Assembly: GCF_003014735.1 (NCBI RefSeq)
Contig: NZ_PYAX01000006.1
Coordinates: forward strand, 496,001 to 560,000
Reading direction: 5' to 3'
Length of the DNA: 64,000 bases
From: Saccharothrix carnea
GTDB taxonomy: Bacteria; Actinomycetota; Actinomycetes; Mycobacteriales; Pseudonocardiaceae
Shown: piece after piece, positions 40,390 to 48,010 of the stretch
Numbering within the stretch: the stretch's first letter is position 1
Layout of the letters: each line of letters begins with the position of its first letter
Translations under genes and position numbers: made by a program
Notes under the pieces: model-generated
Database searches by the model: none
Seen by the model: only the letters and a program-made list of their open reading frames with translations
Told to the model about the DNA's origin: nothing

Positions 40390-42990
40390 TCAGCGACTAC
40401 GTCGACGGATGGGCCAACTCCACCACTTTCTTTGTCGAGCGGCGTGACGCTCGATCGACAACGCGAGGCTGGCAAGGGTGTCGGGGTGGTCGGGGCCTAG
40501 AACGCGGGTGCGGGTGGTGAGCGTGGTGCGGTGAAGATGCTCAGCTTCCTCGTAGCGGCCGAGGCTGTTCAGCACGTTGGCGAGATTATTCTGACTGGCG
40601 AGGGTGCCGGGGTGGTCGGAGCCTAGAACGCGAGTGTAACTGTCAAGGCTGGTGCGGTGGAGATGCTCGGCTTCTTCGTAGCGGCCGAGGTTTTTCAGCA
40701 CGAGGGCGAGATTGTTCTGACTGTCGAGGGTGTCGGGGTGGTCGGGGCCTAGAACGCGGGTGCGGGTGGTGAGCGTGGTGCGGTGAAAATACCCGGCATC
40801 CTCGTAGCGGCCGAGGCTGTCCAGCACGTTGGCTAGATTGTTCTGACTGCTAAGCGCATGGGGGTGGTCGAGGCCTAGAACGCGTGTGAAAATAGTGAGC
40901 GTGGTGCGGTGAAGATGCTCAGCTTCCTCGTAGCGGCCGAGGCTGTCCAGCACGAGGGCGAGATTGTTCTGACTGGTTAGGGTGTTGGGGTGGTCGGGGC
41001 CTAGAACGCGGGTTCGAGTGGTGAGCGTGGTGCGGTGGAGATGCTCGGCTTCCTCGTAGCGGCCGAGGTTTTTCAGCACGTTGGCGAGATTGTTCTGGCC
41101 GGCGAGGGTAACAGGGTGGTCGGGGCCTAGAACGCGGGTGAGAATGGTGAGCGTGGTGCGGTGAAGATGCTCAGCTTCCTCGTAGCGGCCGAGGCTGTTC
41201 AGCACGAGGGCGAGATTGTTCTGACTGTCGAGGGTGTTGGGGTGGTCGGGGCCTAGAACGCGGGTGGAAATAGTGAGCGTGGTCCGGTGGAGATGCTCAG
41301 CTGCCTCGTAGCGGCCGAGGCTGTCCAGCACGAGCGCGAGACTGTTCTGACTGGTTAGGGTGTCGGGGTGGTCGGGACCAAATCGGATTGATTCGGCATC
41401 AAGCACGTGCCTACGCAGAGTGATCGCTGTCGTGTCCAAGTTGGCTCGTTCCAACTCGTCCGCGACGTTGTCGATGGCATTGCGCAGTCGGGTGAAGCTG
41501 TCGTCGTTGTGGATGTCCGTGAGTAAGAGCAGATGCGGTGCCAGTAGGCGGGTTGCCGGCCAGGCTGCCCGTCCCTGCGCCGTCCACGATTCGGCCGATT
41601 CGATCAGGTGGCTCTCGATCGTGTCGCGCCACCCGGTGATGTCGCTGTCGCGGACAACCAGCATCGTGCTGGCTTCCCGGACGAGGGGATGCAGCGTCAC
41701 CGATCCGATCTCGGAGACGCTGTCAGGCGGGGGCGTGTCGACCAGGCCATAGCGTTCTAGACCTGCCAGAGCCGAATCGATCGTGGCAGTACCTACCGCG
41801 GTGTCGGTGGCGGTGTCCGGGATCAAGCTCGGGGTGATCAGGGTGCGCGGGATTGGGGCGTCGGCCAGCAACGCCAAGGCCCGCAGCAGCGGCCTTGCCA
41901 GTGGCGCCCCTTCTGCGGCGAGTTGATCCAGGGACAATTCCCAGGTGTGCCCGACCAGCGTCCGGGCCGCCTCGGGGTCGGTCGCGTCCGGTGACATCAG
42001 TACCCGAGACGTGTCGTCGTCCAGCGCCTCGAGGTACGCGTTAAACCGGCGCAGGCGTGCGGTCGGTTGAGCCACCGCCTTGCCCGCCGCGTGCAGCGCC
42101 AACGGCAGACCGCCCAGTCTCGTCGCCAGCCGCTCCGCATCCTCATGGCTGCCGCCGCCGGGTGCCAGGTCGAGCAGTACCTGGGCACCTTCGGCGGGGG
42201 ACAGCGGTTCCAGCCGTACCATCACCGCGCCGCGGCCCCACGTGTCAGGGGACCGGTCTCGACTGGTCAACAACAGCAGCCCTGCGCCGCCAGGTCTGAT
42301 CCAGCCTCGGTGCTCGCCGACCGGCCCTTCAATACCCAGGCCCTCGGGTCGGTCGGCATTGTCGATCACGAGCACCCAACCCGGCGTCCGTTCCAGATAA
42401 CCCCATACAAGATCGACCAGACTGCCGCCGGACTGCTGAACCGCGCCGGCCTCGCCTTCCGGCAACCCCAGCGTGATCGCGACCTGGACCATCTGCGCGG
42501 CCAGCAACTCCTCACCGGACCGGCCCTCCGACGACCCCTCACCACGCCACCGAATCCAGAACACCGGACGACCACGCTGGGCGGCTTCCTCGGCCACACG
42601 TACCGCCAACGCCGTCTTACCCATGCCCCCTGAACCACACACCACCACGAAACGACCCGCCGGAGCGTCCAGCACCGACCGGATGTCCTCCAGCGTCCGA
42701 TCCCTCCCACGCAACGCTGACGCCGAGGACGTCGGAGGCCTCAACGTCCGGGGAGTGGCCGGAAAATGGGGCCTTACCAGCGGTAACGAGAGCGGTTCGG
42801 GCTTCTCGCGGGTGAGTACGACCTGCGCCAGGATCGAGGTCACTACAATCAGCGCGAAGACCAGCCACACCCTGGTCTGATCCTGGAACCAGGTAGGCAC
42901 CTCATCGGTGACGTAGTTGGTCACCACGCCGATCATCGCGGCCAGCAGAGCGAACACGACGAGGTTGACGTTGCGCCGACGTGGTGTCAC
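40390..42990 (-). CDS. Membrane-anchored NB-ARC NTPase with C-terminal TPR repeats
   Basis: The protein of about 866 residues starts at GTG 42990. Two N-terminal membrane helices (VNLVVFALLAAMIGVVTNYV; VWLVFALIVVTSILAQVVL) are followed by an NB-ARC STAND NTPase. The NTPase has P-loop FVVVCGSGGMGKTALAVRVAEEAA, Walker B GWVLVIDNADRP, GLLLLTSRD and the GLPLALHAAG motif. Then comes a winged-helix region and seven 42-residue TPR units of the form LGRYEEAEHLHRTTLT..TRVLGPDHP.TL.SQNNLA.VL. The units are nearly identical in DNA (126-bp period), so the array arose by recent expansion. STAND proteins sense ligands and oligomerise; in a mobile island an antiphage role is plausible. The last unit is degenerate. 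Confidence 0.88.
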   Translation of the reverse strand: MTPRRRNVNLVVFALLAAMIGVVTNYVTDEVPTWFQDQTRVWLVFALIVVTSILAQVVLTREKPEPLSLPLVRPHFPATPRTLRPPTSSASALRGRDRTLEDIRSVLDAPAGRFVVVCGSGGMGKTALAVRVAEEAAQRGRPVFWIRWRGEGSSEGRSGEELLAAQMVQVAITLGLPEGEAGAVQQSGGSLVDLVWGYLERTPGWVLVIDNADRPEGLGIEGPVGEHRGWIRPGGAGLLLLTSRDRSPDTWGRGAVMVRLEPLSPAEGAQVLLDLAPGGGSHEDAERLATRLGGLPLALHAAGKAVAQPTARLRRFNAYLEALDDDTSRVLMSPDATDPEAARTLVGHTWELSLDQLAAEGAPLARPLLRALALLADAPIPRTLITPSLIPDTATDTAVGTATIDSALAGLERYGLVDTPPPDSVSEIGSVTLHPLVREASTMLVVRDSDITGWRDTIESHLIESAESWTAQGRAAWPATRLLAPHLLLLTDIHNDDSFTRLRNAIDNVADELERANLDTTAITLRRHVLDAESIRFGPDHPDTLTSQNSLALVLDSLGRYEAAEHLHRTTLTISTRVLGPDHPNTLDSQNNLALVLNSLGRYEEAEHLHRTTLTILTRVLGPDHPVTLAGQNNLANVLKNLGRYEEAEHLHRTTLTTRTRVLGPDHPNTLTSQNNLALVLDSLGRYEEAEHLHRTTLTIFTRVLGLDHPHALSSQNNLANVLDSLGRYEDAGYFHRTTLTTRTRVLGPDHPDTLDSQNNLALVLKNLGRYEEAEHLHRTSLDSYTRVLGSDHPGTLASQNNLANVLNSLGRYEEAEHLHRTTLTTRTRVLGPDHPDTLASLALSIERHAARQRKWWSWPIRRRSR
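40440..41400. repeat. 126-bp tandem repeats encoding TPR units
   Basis: About seven head-to-tail copies, each encoding one 42-residue TPR, differ mainly at the codons after LGPDHP and before TRV. High identity between copies allows unequal crossing-over and change in repeat number. Confidence 0.85.
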
Positions 42991-43273
42991 AGCGCCACTA
43001 TCTGCCCAGCACCGGCCACGCCTCCACCAGCCACGCCCAGATCGAGCACACATCGATACCGACAGCACGCACGAAGTCCGATAAGTGCGGACAGGCTGGC
43101 GGGCCGATCGTTATGGGTCCGGCAGCGAGATCGACTCCCCCGATTACCCCCGACTAACGATGGCAGAGGACCGCGTCGTTCGGTCCACAGTGGTGGTTCG
43201 CGTTTGAAAATCTTGCTGGTAGTGGCGGGTATGGGAAGGTATTGAGAGACAACGGGCGGGCAAGATCCAGAAC
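42991..43273. other. Intergenic region between NB-ARC gene and right attachment site
   Basis: The 283 bp contain no gene that I can support; they should hold the promoter of the minus-strand NB-ARC gene. A possible inverted pair (GATCGTTATGGG near 43110 and CTAACGATGG near 43156) is seen but weak. Confidence 0.3.
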
Positions 43274-43310
43274 CTTCGGGTTCAGGGTTCGAGTCCCTGG
43301 CGGCCCACCA
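43274..43310 (+). repeat. Right attachment repeat (3' tRNA-Lys fragment)
   Basis: The 37 bp are identical to 34399-34435, including the T-arm, acceptor 3' strand and CCA. The upstream bases do not complete a tRNA, so this is an att duplication and not a gene. Confidence 0.9.
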
Positions 43311-43409
43311 TTTCGATTCCGGCTGCCCGGAAATCAAATGGCCGCGCCAACTCCACCGGAACGGGTGATCGAGGTGGCGGGTGGGGGTGGTGGGCGATAA
43401 GCAGGTGGC

Positions 43410-43880
43410 ATGCACCTTGCTGTGGCACTCGCGCTCGTGGCCTCGTTCACGTCCGTGTCCGGGGAACTGACCAGTTACGACGCACGCGTGCCGGCCGGTG
43501 CGCGGGCGGAGGTGGTGGCTGGGGCCGTGGACGGCGGCACGGTGGTGTTGTTGCGCACCAGTGGCCTGCTGCCGAACCGCGAGTACGGCGCGCACGCGCA
43601 CGTGAACCCCTGCGGGCCCGCGCCGGCTGATGCCGGGCCGCACTACCAGCACGTCCAGGGCGGGGCGACGGATCCCGCGTTCGCCAACCCGCGCAACGAG
43701 ATCTGGCTGGACTTCACCACCGATGAGCACGGACGCGGTTCGGCGATGACGCGGGTGCCGTGGGAGTTCGGGGAACGGCGTGCCGGGTCGATCGTGCTGC
43801 ACGAGGAGCACACGCACACCGAACCCGGTCAGGCCGGCACGGCGGGCGCCCGCGTCGGCTGCCTCACCGTGCCGTTCTGA
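43410..43880 (+). CDS. Secreted Cu/Zn superoxide dismutase-like protein
   Basis: The 156-residue protein has a signal peptide (HLAVALALVASFTSVSG). The SOD-like beta-barrel carries likely metal ligands in YGAHAHVNPCGPAPADAGPHYQH (two His of the HxH pair and a following His) and the C-terminal GSIVLHEEHTHTEPGQAGTAGARVGCLTVPF with the second Cys of the family disulfide. Loops are shorter and the active-site His set differs from typical SodC, so activity is uncertain. First intact core gene after the island. Confidence 0.7.
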   Translation: MHLAVALALVASFTSVSGELTSYDARVPAGARAEVVAGAVDGGTVVLLRTSGLLPNREYGAHAHVNPCGPAPADAGPHYQHVQGGATDPAFANPRNEIWLDFTTDEHGRGSAMTRVPWEFGERRAGSIVLHEEHTHTEPGQAGTAGARVGCLTVPF

Positions 43881-43927
43881 CCTGGCCGGACACCGGAATT
43901 GTCGTACCCCGCCGGCATCCTGCCCAG

Positions 43928-44422
43928 ATGACCGCGACCATCGACCTCCGGCCGTGGTCCGAGGGTGATCTCGGGCTGCTGCGGCAGCTGAACGCGCCGG
44001 AGCTGAAGGAGCACCTCGGCGGACCGGAGTCGGAGGAGCAGGTCGTCGACCGGCACCGGCGCTACCTCGTGCTCGGCGACGGCCGGATGTTCCGGGTCGA
44101 GGTCGACGGCGTGCCCGCGGGCAGCGTCGGGTACTGGGAGCGGCAGTGGCGGGGCGAGGTGGTGTGGGAGGTCGGGTGGGGCGTGCTGCCGGGGTTCCAG
44201 GGGCGCGGGGTGGCCTCGGCGGCGGCGCGGGCCGCGGTGGAGGCCGCCGGTGCGGAGGGGACGCACCGGTCGGCGCACGCGTTCCCGTCGGTGGACCACC
44301 CGGCGTCCAACGCCGTGTGCCGCAAGGCCGGTTTCACCCTGCTCGGCGAAGCCGACTTCGAGTACCCGCCGGGCCGCTGGATGAGGTGCCACGACTGGGC
44401 GGTGGTGATCCAGCGGGCTTGA
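43928..44422 (+). CDS. GNAT family N-acetyltransferase
   Basis: The 164-residue GNAT protein has a start in TIDLRPWSEGDLGLLRQLNAPELKEHLGG, the acetyl-CoA motif VGWGVLPGFQGRGVASAAARAAVEAA (Q/RxxGxG/A as QGRGVA) and the C-terminal HPASNAVCRKAGFTLLGEADFEYPPGRWMRCHDW. This is the RimJ/RimL-like subgroup often described as aminoacyl or small-molecule acetyltransferases. It stands alone; the substrate is unknown. Confidence 0.85.
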   Translation: MTATIDLRPWSEGDLGLLRQLNAPELKEHLGGPESEEQVVDRHRRYLVLGDGRMFRVEVDGVPAGSVGYWERQWRGEVVWEVGWGVLPGFQGRGVASAAARAAVEAAGAEGTHRSAHAFPSVDHPASNAVCRKAGFTLLGEADFEYPPGRWMRCHDWAVVIQRA

Positions 44423-44475
44423 CCTCCAGCACGGACGAGGTCGCAGGATCGGGCATCGACGGACGGGGGTGCGCG

Positions 44476-45138
44476 GTGCTCGCCAAGTGGGTCACGTGCG
44501 ACGTGCCGGCAGGAGCGCGGGACGCGTTCGGCGCGGCCCAGGCGCGGTGGACGGCCGTCGCCGACCAGCCCGGACTGATCGGGCAGGTCGGCGGCTGGGA
44601 CCCGCGGACGGGGCGCGCGCACGTGCTGGCGCTGTGGGCGGACGCCGACAGCCACCGGGTGTTCCTGCGCGACCGGCACGACGCGCTGGCCGACGCGAGC
44701 GGCTACCGCGGGATCGAGGTCGCGCTGGGTGAGAGCGTGCTCACCCTGCCCGGCACGGCGGCGACCGTGGCCGAGGCGATGGACGGCCCGGTGCTGCGGG
44801 TCGCGGACTGCCACCTCGCCGAGGGTGCGGAGGAGCACTTCGCGGACGTCCAACGCCGGGTGTGGGCACCGGCGATGGAGGCGGCCGGCGTGCTCGGCGG
44901 CCTGGTCGCGAGCCTGACCCCCGACCGCCACCTCGTCGCCACGTTCTGGCCCGACACCGCCACCCACCGCCGTTACGTCGAGCAGGTACCCGACCTGCGC
45001 ACCCGCGCCGCCGTGACCACCGACCTCACCGCCATGACCGGCCACGTCCTGGCGCTGGAGCCGTCGTGGCGTGTCCGCCCGCACCGCGTGAGCACCGACA
45101 TCCGCCGTGTGGCACCCACCACTACCAGGGCTGGGTGA
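44476..45138 (+). CDS. DUF4937 / YdbC-like dimeric alpha-beta barrel protein
   Basis: The 220-residue protein starts at GTG 44476. Two repeats each resemble a dimeric alpha/beta-barrel half: LAKWVTCDVPAGARDAFGAAQARWTAVADQPGLIGQVGGWD.. ALWADADSHRVFLRDRHDALADAS, then VLRVADCHLAEGAEEHFADVQRRVWAPAMEAAGVLGGLVASL.. ATFWPDTATHRRYVEQVPDLR. DUF4937 proteins have this fold and no known reaction. No close operon partner; dusB follows 12 bp later and may be co-transcribed. Confidence 0.72.
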   Translation: MLAKWVTCDVPAGARDAFGAAQARWTAVADQPGLIGQVGGWDPRTGRAHVLALWADADSHRVFLRDRHDALADASGYRGIEVALGESVLTLPGTAATVAEAMDGPVLRVADCHLAEGAEEHFADVQRRVWAPAMEAAGVLGGLVASLTPDRHLVATFWPDTATHRRYVEQVPDLRTRAAVTTDLTAMTGHVLALEPSWRVRPHRVSTDIRRVAPTTTRAG

Positions 45139-45150
45139 CAATGGACGGCG

Positions 45151-46299
45151 ATGTCCACTGCCCTGCACGCCACCAAGCCCTTGAAGATCGGCCGGTACCT
45201 GGTCGATCCCGCCGTCGTGCTCGCGCCCATGGCGGGCATCACCAACGTGGCCTTCCGGCAGCTCTGCCGCGAGTTCGGCAGCCCCACGTCGCTCTACGTC
45301 TGCGAGATGATCACCGCCCGGGCGATCGTCGAACGCGACGCCAAGACGATGCAGATGATCACCTTCGGCGCGGACGAGAGCCCGCGCTCGATGCAGCTCT
45401 ACGGCGTCGACCCGAAGTCGATGTCCGAAGCCACGAAGATCATCGTCGGGGAGGACCGGGCCGACCACGTCGACATGAACTTCGGCTGCCCGGTGCCCAA
45501 GGTGACGCGCAAGGGCGGCGGCGCGGCGCTGCCGTACAAGCGGCAGCTGTTCCGGCAGATCGTGCGTGCCGCGGTGCGTGCCGCGGAACCCGCCGGGGTG
45601 CCGGTGACGGTCAAGTTCCGCATCGGCATCGACGACGACCACCTCACCTACCTCGACGCGGGCCGCATCGCCGAGGACGAGGGCGCGCAGGCGGTCGCCC
45701 TGCACGCGCGCACCGCGGCCCAGCGCTACTCCGGCCGGGCCGACTGGTCCGCCATCGCCCGGCTGAAGGAGGCCGTCACCGGCATCCCCGTGCTCGGCAA
45801 CGGTGACATCTTCAGCGCCCGCGACGCCCTCGACATGGTCGCCCGGACCGGCTGCGACGGCGTGGTCGTCGGACGCGGCTGCCTCGGCAGGCCGTGGCTG
45901 TTCGGCGAGCTCCAGGCGGCGTTCCGGGGCGAGCCGATCCCACCGGGTCCCCGGCTGGGCGAGGTCGCGGACATCCTGCGGCGCCACGGCGTGCTACTCG
46001 CGGAGTTCCTGGGCGAGGACAAGGGCCTGCGCGACCTGCGCAAGCACATGGCCTGGTACCTGAAGGGCTTCCCGGTCGGCGCCGAGCTGCGGCGCGCCCT
46101 CGCCATGGTCTCCACCCTCGCCGAGCTGGACGACCTGGTCGGCAGGCTCGACCCCGCGCTGGAGTTCCCGGACAACGCCGACGAGCCGCGCGGCAGGCAG
46201 GGCTCGCCCGGCAAGGTCGTGCTGCCCGAGGGCTGGCTGGACGACCCGGAGGACGCCACCGTGCCCGAGGGCGCCGACGAGCTGCACTCGGGTGGCTGA
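45151..46299 (+). CDS. dusB: tRNA-dihydrouridine synthase
   Basis: The 382-residue FMN enzyme reduces uridines in the tRNA D-loop. Motifs are VLAPMAGITNVAFRQLCREFG, the catalytic Cys in VDMNFGCPVPKVTRKGGGAAL, KFRIGIDDDHLTYLDAGRIAEDEGAQAVALHARTAAQRYSGRADW, and GNGDIFSARDALDMVARTGCDGVVVGRGCLGRPWLF. The C-terminal part (HMAWYLKGFPVGAELR) is typical of the bacterial DusB group. It matches the position of Rv0823c in the conserved mycobacterial block. Its end overlaps the lipoprotein start by 8 bp. Confidence 0.93.
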   Translation: MSTALHATKPLKIGRYLVDPAVVLAPMAGITNVAFRQLCREFGSPTSLYVCEMITARAIVERDAKTMQMITFGADESPRSMQLYGVDPKSMSEATKIIVGEDRADHVDMNFGCPVPKVTRKGGGAALPYKRQLFRQIVRAAVRAAEPAGVPVTVKFRIGIDDDHLTYLDAGRIAEDEGAQAVALHARTAAQRYSGRADWSAIARLKEAVTGIPVLGNGDIFSARDALDMVARTGCDGVVVGRGCLGRPWLFGELQAAFRGEPIPPGPRLGEVADILRRHGVLLAEFLGEDKGLRDLRKHMAWYLKGFPVGAELRRALAMVSTLAELDDLVGRLDPALEFPDNADEPRGRQGSPGKVVLPEGWLDDPEDATVPEGADELHSGG

Positions 46300-46756
46300 C
46301 GTGGTGCGCGCCGTGATGGCGCTGACGTGCGCCCTCGGTGCGCTGCTGCTGGCCGGCTGCGGCGCGGCGACGACCGGGACCGCCCGTCCCCTCCAGGTCA
46401 CCGACGTGGAGCGGGAACTGGTGTCGGGCTACTTCGCCGACCTCAACGAGGCGGGCGGGCAGGGCACGACCGAGCAGCGCGACCTGCTCAAGGACACCCA
46501 GCACCCGGATTTCCGCGACGAGGACTGCGAACTGCCCGCGGGCACGATCAAGGTGCAGCCGACCATGTCGACGCTGCGCCTGGACCCGGCGTGGACGCCG
46601 CCCGGCGCGGACGAGCACCCGCGCGGCGTGGTGCTCGTCGTCGCGGTCACGCTGACCGTCGTGCAGGAGGGCTCCGAGATCGGCAGCCAGATCGGCTCGC
46701 AGCACGTCGTGCTGCTCAACGGCAAGGCCTACGGCTTCGCACCGTGCGTCAATTGA
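46292..46756 (+). CDS. Small lipoprotein, function unknown
   Basis: The 154-residue protein starts with GTG within the end of dusB. It has a lipoprotein signal (MALTCALGALLLAGC, lipobox LLAGC near residue 23) and a soluble domain with two Cys (DEDCELPAG and FAPCVN) that may form a disulfide. No known domain. Coupling to dusB is by overlap only, and a functional link is not obvious. Confidence 0.72.
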   Translation: MADVVRAVMALTCALGALLLAGCGAATTGTARPLQVTDVERELVSGYFADLNEAGGQGTTEQRDLLKDTQHPDFRDEDCELPAGTIKVQPTMSTLRLDPAWTPPGADEHPRGVVLVVAVTLTVVQEGSEIGSQIGSQHVVLLNGKAYGFAPCVN

Positions 46757-46936
46757 GGTGACGCCGAGCCGGTTGACCACGCTCGGCTAACTTCCAGGCG
46801 ATCTGATCACCGATTGTCACCAGTTCGGAGCAGTGCAGGGTCAACCAGTCGAGGGAAATCCTTCAGTGACGCGTCCTGCCGGCTCAAGCGTCGCCTCGTA
46901 TCAGACGACACCTTGGCAAGTAGGGAGGTGAGCGCG

Positions 46937-47800
46937 ATGACCGCACTGCGGCCCGAAGTCGCCGAATCCGGCAGCGACGGCCAGCCCGGAACAGTCCTGC
47001 CCGCGGCCGACAGCGAGGGCACCGGCCTGGTGCAGCTGCACGAGTCGATCGCCGCGCTGCTCGCCTCCCGTGGCCAGTGGCGGCAGGCCTACCAGCACCT
47101 GCGGTCCGCGTTCGACCTGGTCTACGCCGATCAGGACGACCCGCCGCGGGTGCCCGAGCAGCTGCGCCGCGAGGTCGACCGGCTGCGCCGCGAGCACGCC
47201 GAGGCACGTGAGCAGAGCCTGCGCGACAGCCTCACCGACAGCTACAACCGCCGGTACCTGGACGAGCGACTGCTCGACATGGTCGCCGAGCGCGGTTCGA
47301 CCGCGGCGGGCCTCGCGATCGCGTTGATCGACCTGGACTGGTTCAAGCAGGTGAATGACACGTTCGGGCACCTGTTGGGTGACCGGGTGTTGCAGCGCGT
47401 GGTCGAGCTGTTGCAGGAGGAGTTGCCGGAGGGCGGTTTCTGCGCCCGTTACGGCGGCGAGGAGTTCGTGCTCGTGCTGCCCGGCGTGGAACCCGCGCCG
47501 GCGGTGGAGATCGCCGAGGCGGCCCGGTTGCGTGTCGAGCGTCACGCCTGGGCTTCCCTCGCGCCCGGATTGCGAGTGACCGTCAGCATCGGGTTGGCCT
47601 ATGAGCCGCCCGCGCCGGGGTCGCCGACACGTCCGCCGGTCGCGCCGGAGCAACAGCTGCTGCACGCGGACAGCCTGCTCTACACCGCCAAGCAGTCAGG
47701 ACGGAACGCCGTCGCCTACCGCGAGAACGGACGGGTGCTCCTCGCGGGTGCCGCTTCCGGGCGACGCGGTATAGCTGAATCGAGGGTCGTCGGTTACTGA
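46937..47800 (+). CDS. GGDEF-domain diguanylate cyclase
   Basis: The 287-residue cytoplasmic protein starts at ATG 46937 with GGGAGG at 46923. A helical N-terminal region (LHESIAALLASRGQWRQAYQHLRSAFDLVYADQD, TPR-like or coiled coil) leads to a GGDEF domain: DSLTDSYNRRYLDERLLDMV, IALIDLDWFKQVNDTFGHLLGDRVLQ, and the active-site FCARYGGEEFVLVLPG. The GGEEF motif and the Mg-binding Asp in IDLDWFK are intact, so synthesis of c-di-GMP is expected. No transmembrane or PAS sensor is visible; the N-terminal helices may receive the signal. No inhibitory RxxD precedes the motif at the usual place. Confidence 0.88.
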   Translation: MTALRPEVAESGSDGQPGTVLPAADSEGTGLVQLHESIAALLASRGQWRQAYQHLRSAFDLVYADQDDPPRVPEQLRREVDRLRREHAEAREQSLRDSLTDSYNRRYLDERLLDMVAERGSTAAGLAIALIDLDWFKQVNDTFGHLLGDRVLQRVVELLQEELPEGGFCARYGGEEFVLVLPGVEPAPAVEIAEAARLRVERHAWASLAPGLRVTVSIGLAYEPPAPGSPTRPPVAPEQQLLHADSLLYTAKQSGRNAVAYRENGRVLLAGAASGRRGIAESRVVGY

Positions 47801-48010
47801 CACCGAACGGCAACTCACCCTTTCGGACGTAGTCTGCTGCGCGCAACCGAGTACTGCCGACCCCTGTATCACCGGGAGTGGTCGTCAGGACTGGCGGTCA
47901 TCCGTAGTATCGCCAAGGCAAGTGACACGCCGTTGGTGCAACCAATGTGTCCTTGCCGTCGTCAACTCGTGATGACGAGCGACTAGTGACCGAAGCTGAA
48001 GGGAGACCGG

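Larger units (their letters stand above)
34399..43310. mobile_element. Decayed integrative element / genomic island in tRNA-Lys
   Basis: The island is bounded by 37-bp perfect direct repeats (34399-34435 and 43274-43310), the left one forming the 3' end of tRNA-Lys. It contains an integrase remnant next to the tRNA, a GntR remnant, small plasmid-type genes, a zinc-ribbon HTH regulator, a HAD hydrolase, a DUF262-HEPN pair of visibly lower GC, a giant palindrome and an NB-ARC/TPR gene. Replication, excision and transfer genes of a complete actinomycete integrative element (xis, repSA, traB-like) are absent. It is therefore probably fixed or only mobilisable in trans. Confidence 0.85.

Noticed and set aside
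40440-41400. CRISPR-like array
   Set aside because: Repeats are 126 bp, in frame and encode TPR units; there are no spacers.
43274-43310. Second tRNA-Lys gene
   Set aside because: Only the 3' half is present; the upstream bases cannot form acceptor, D or anticodon arms.
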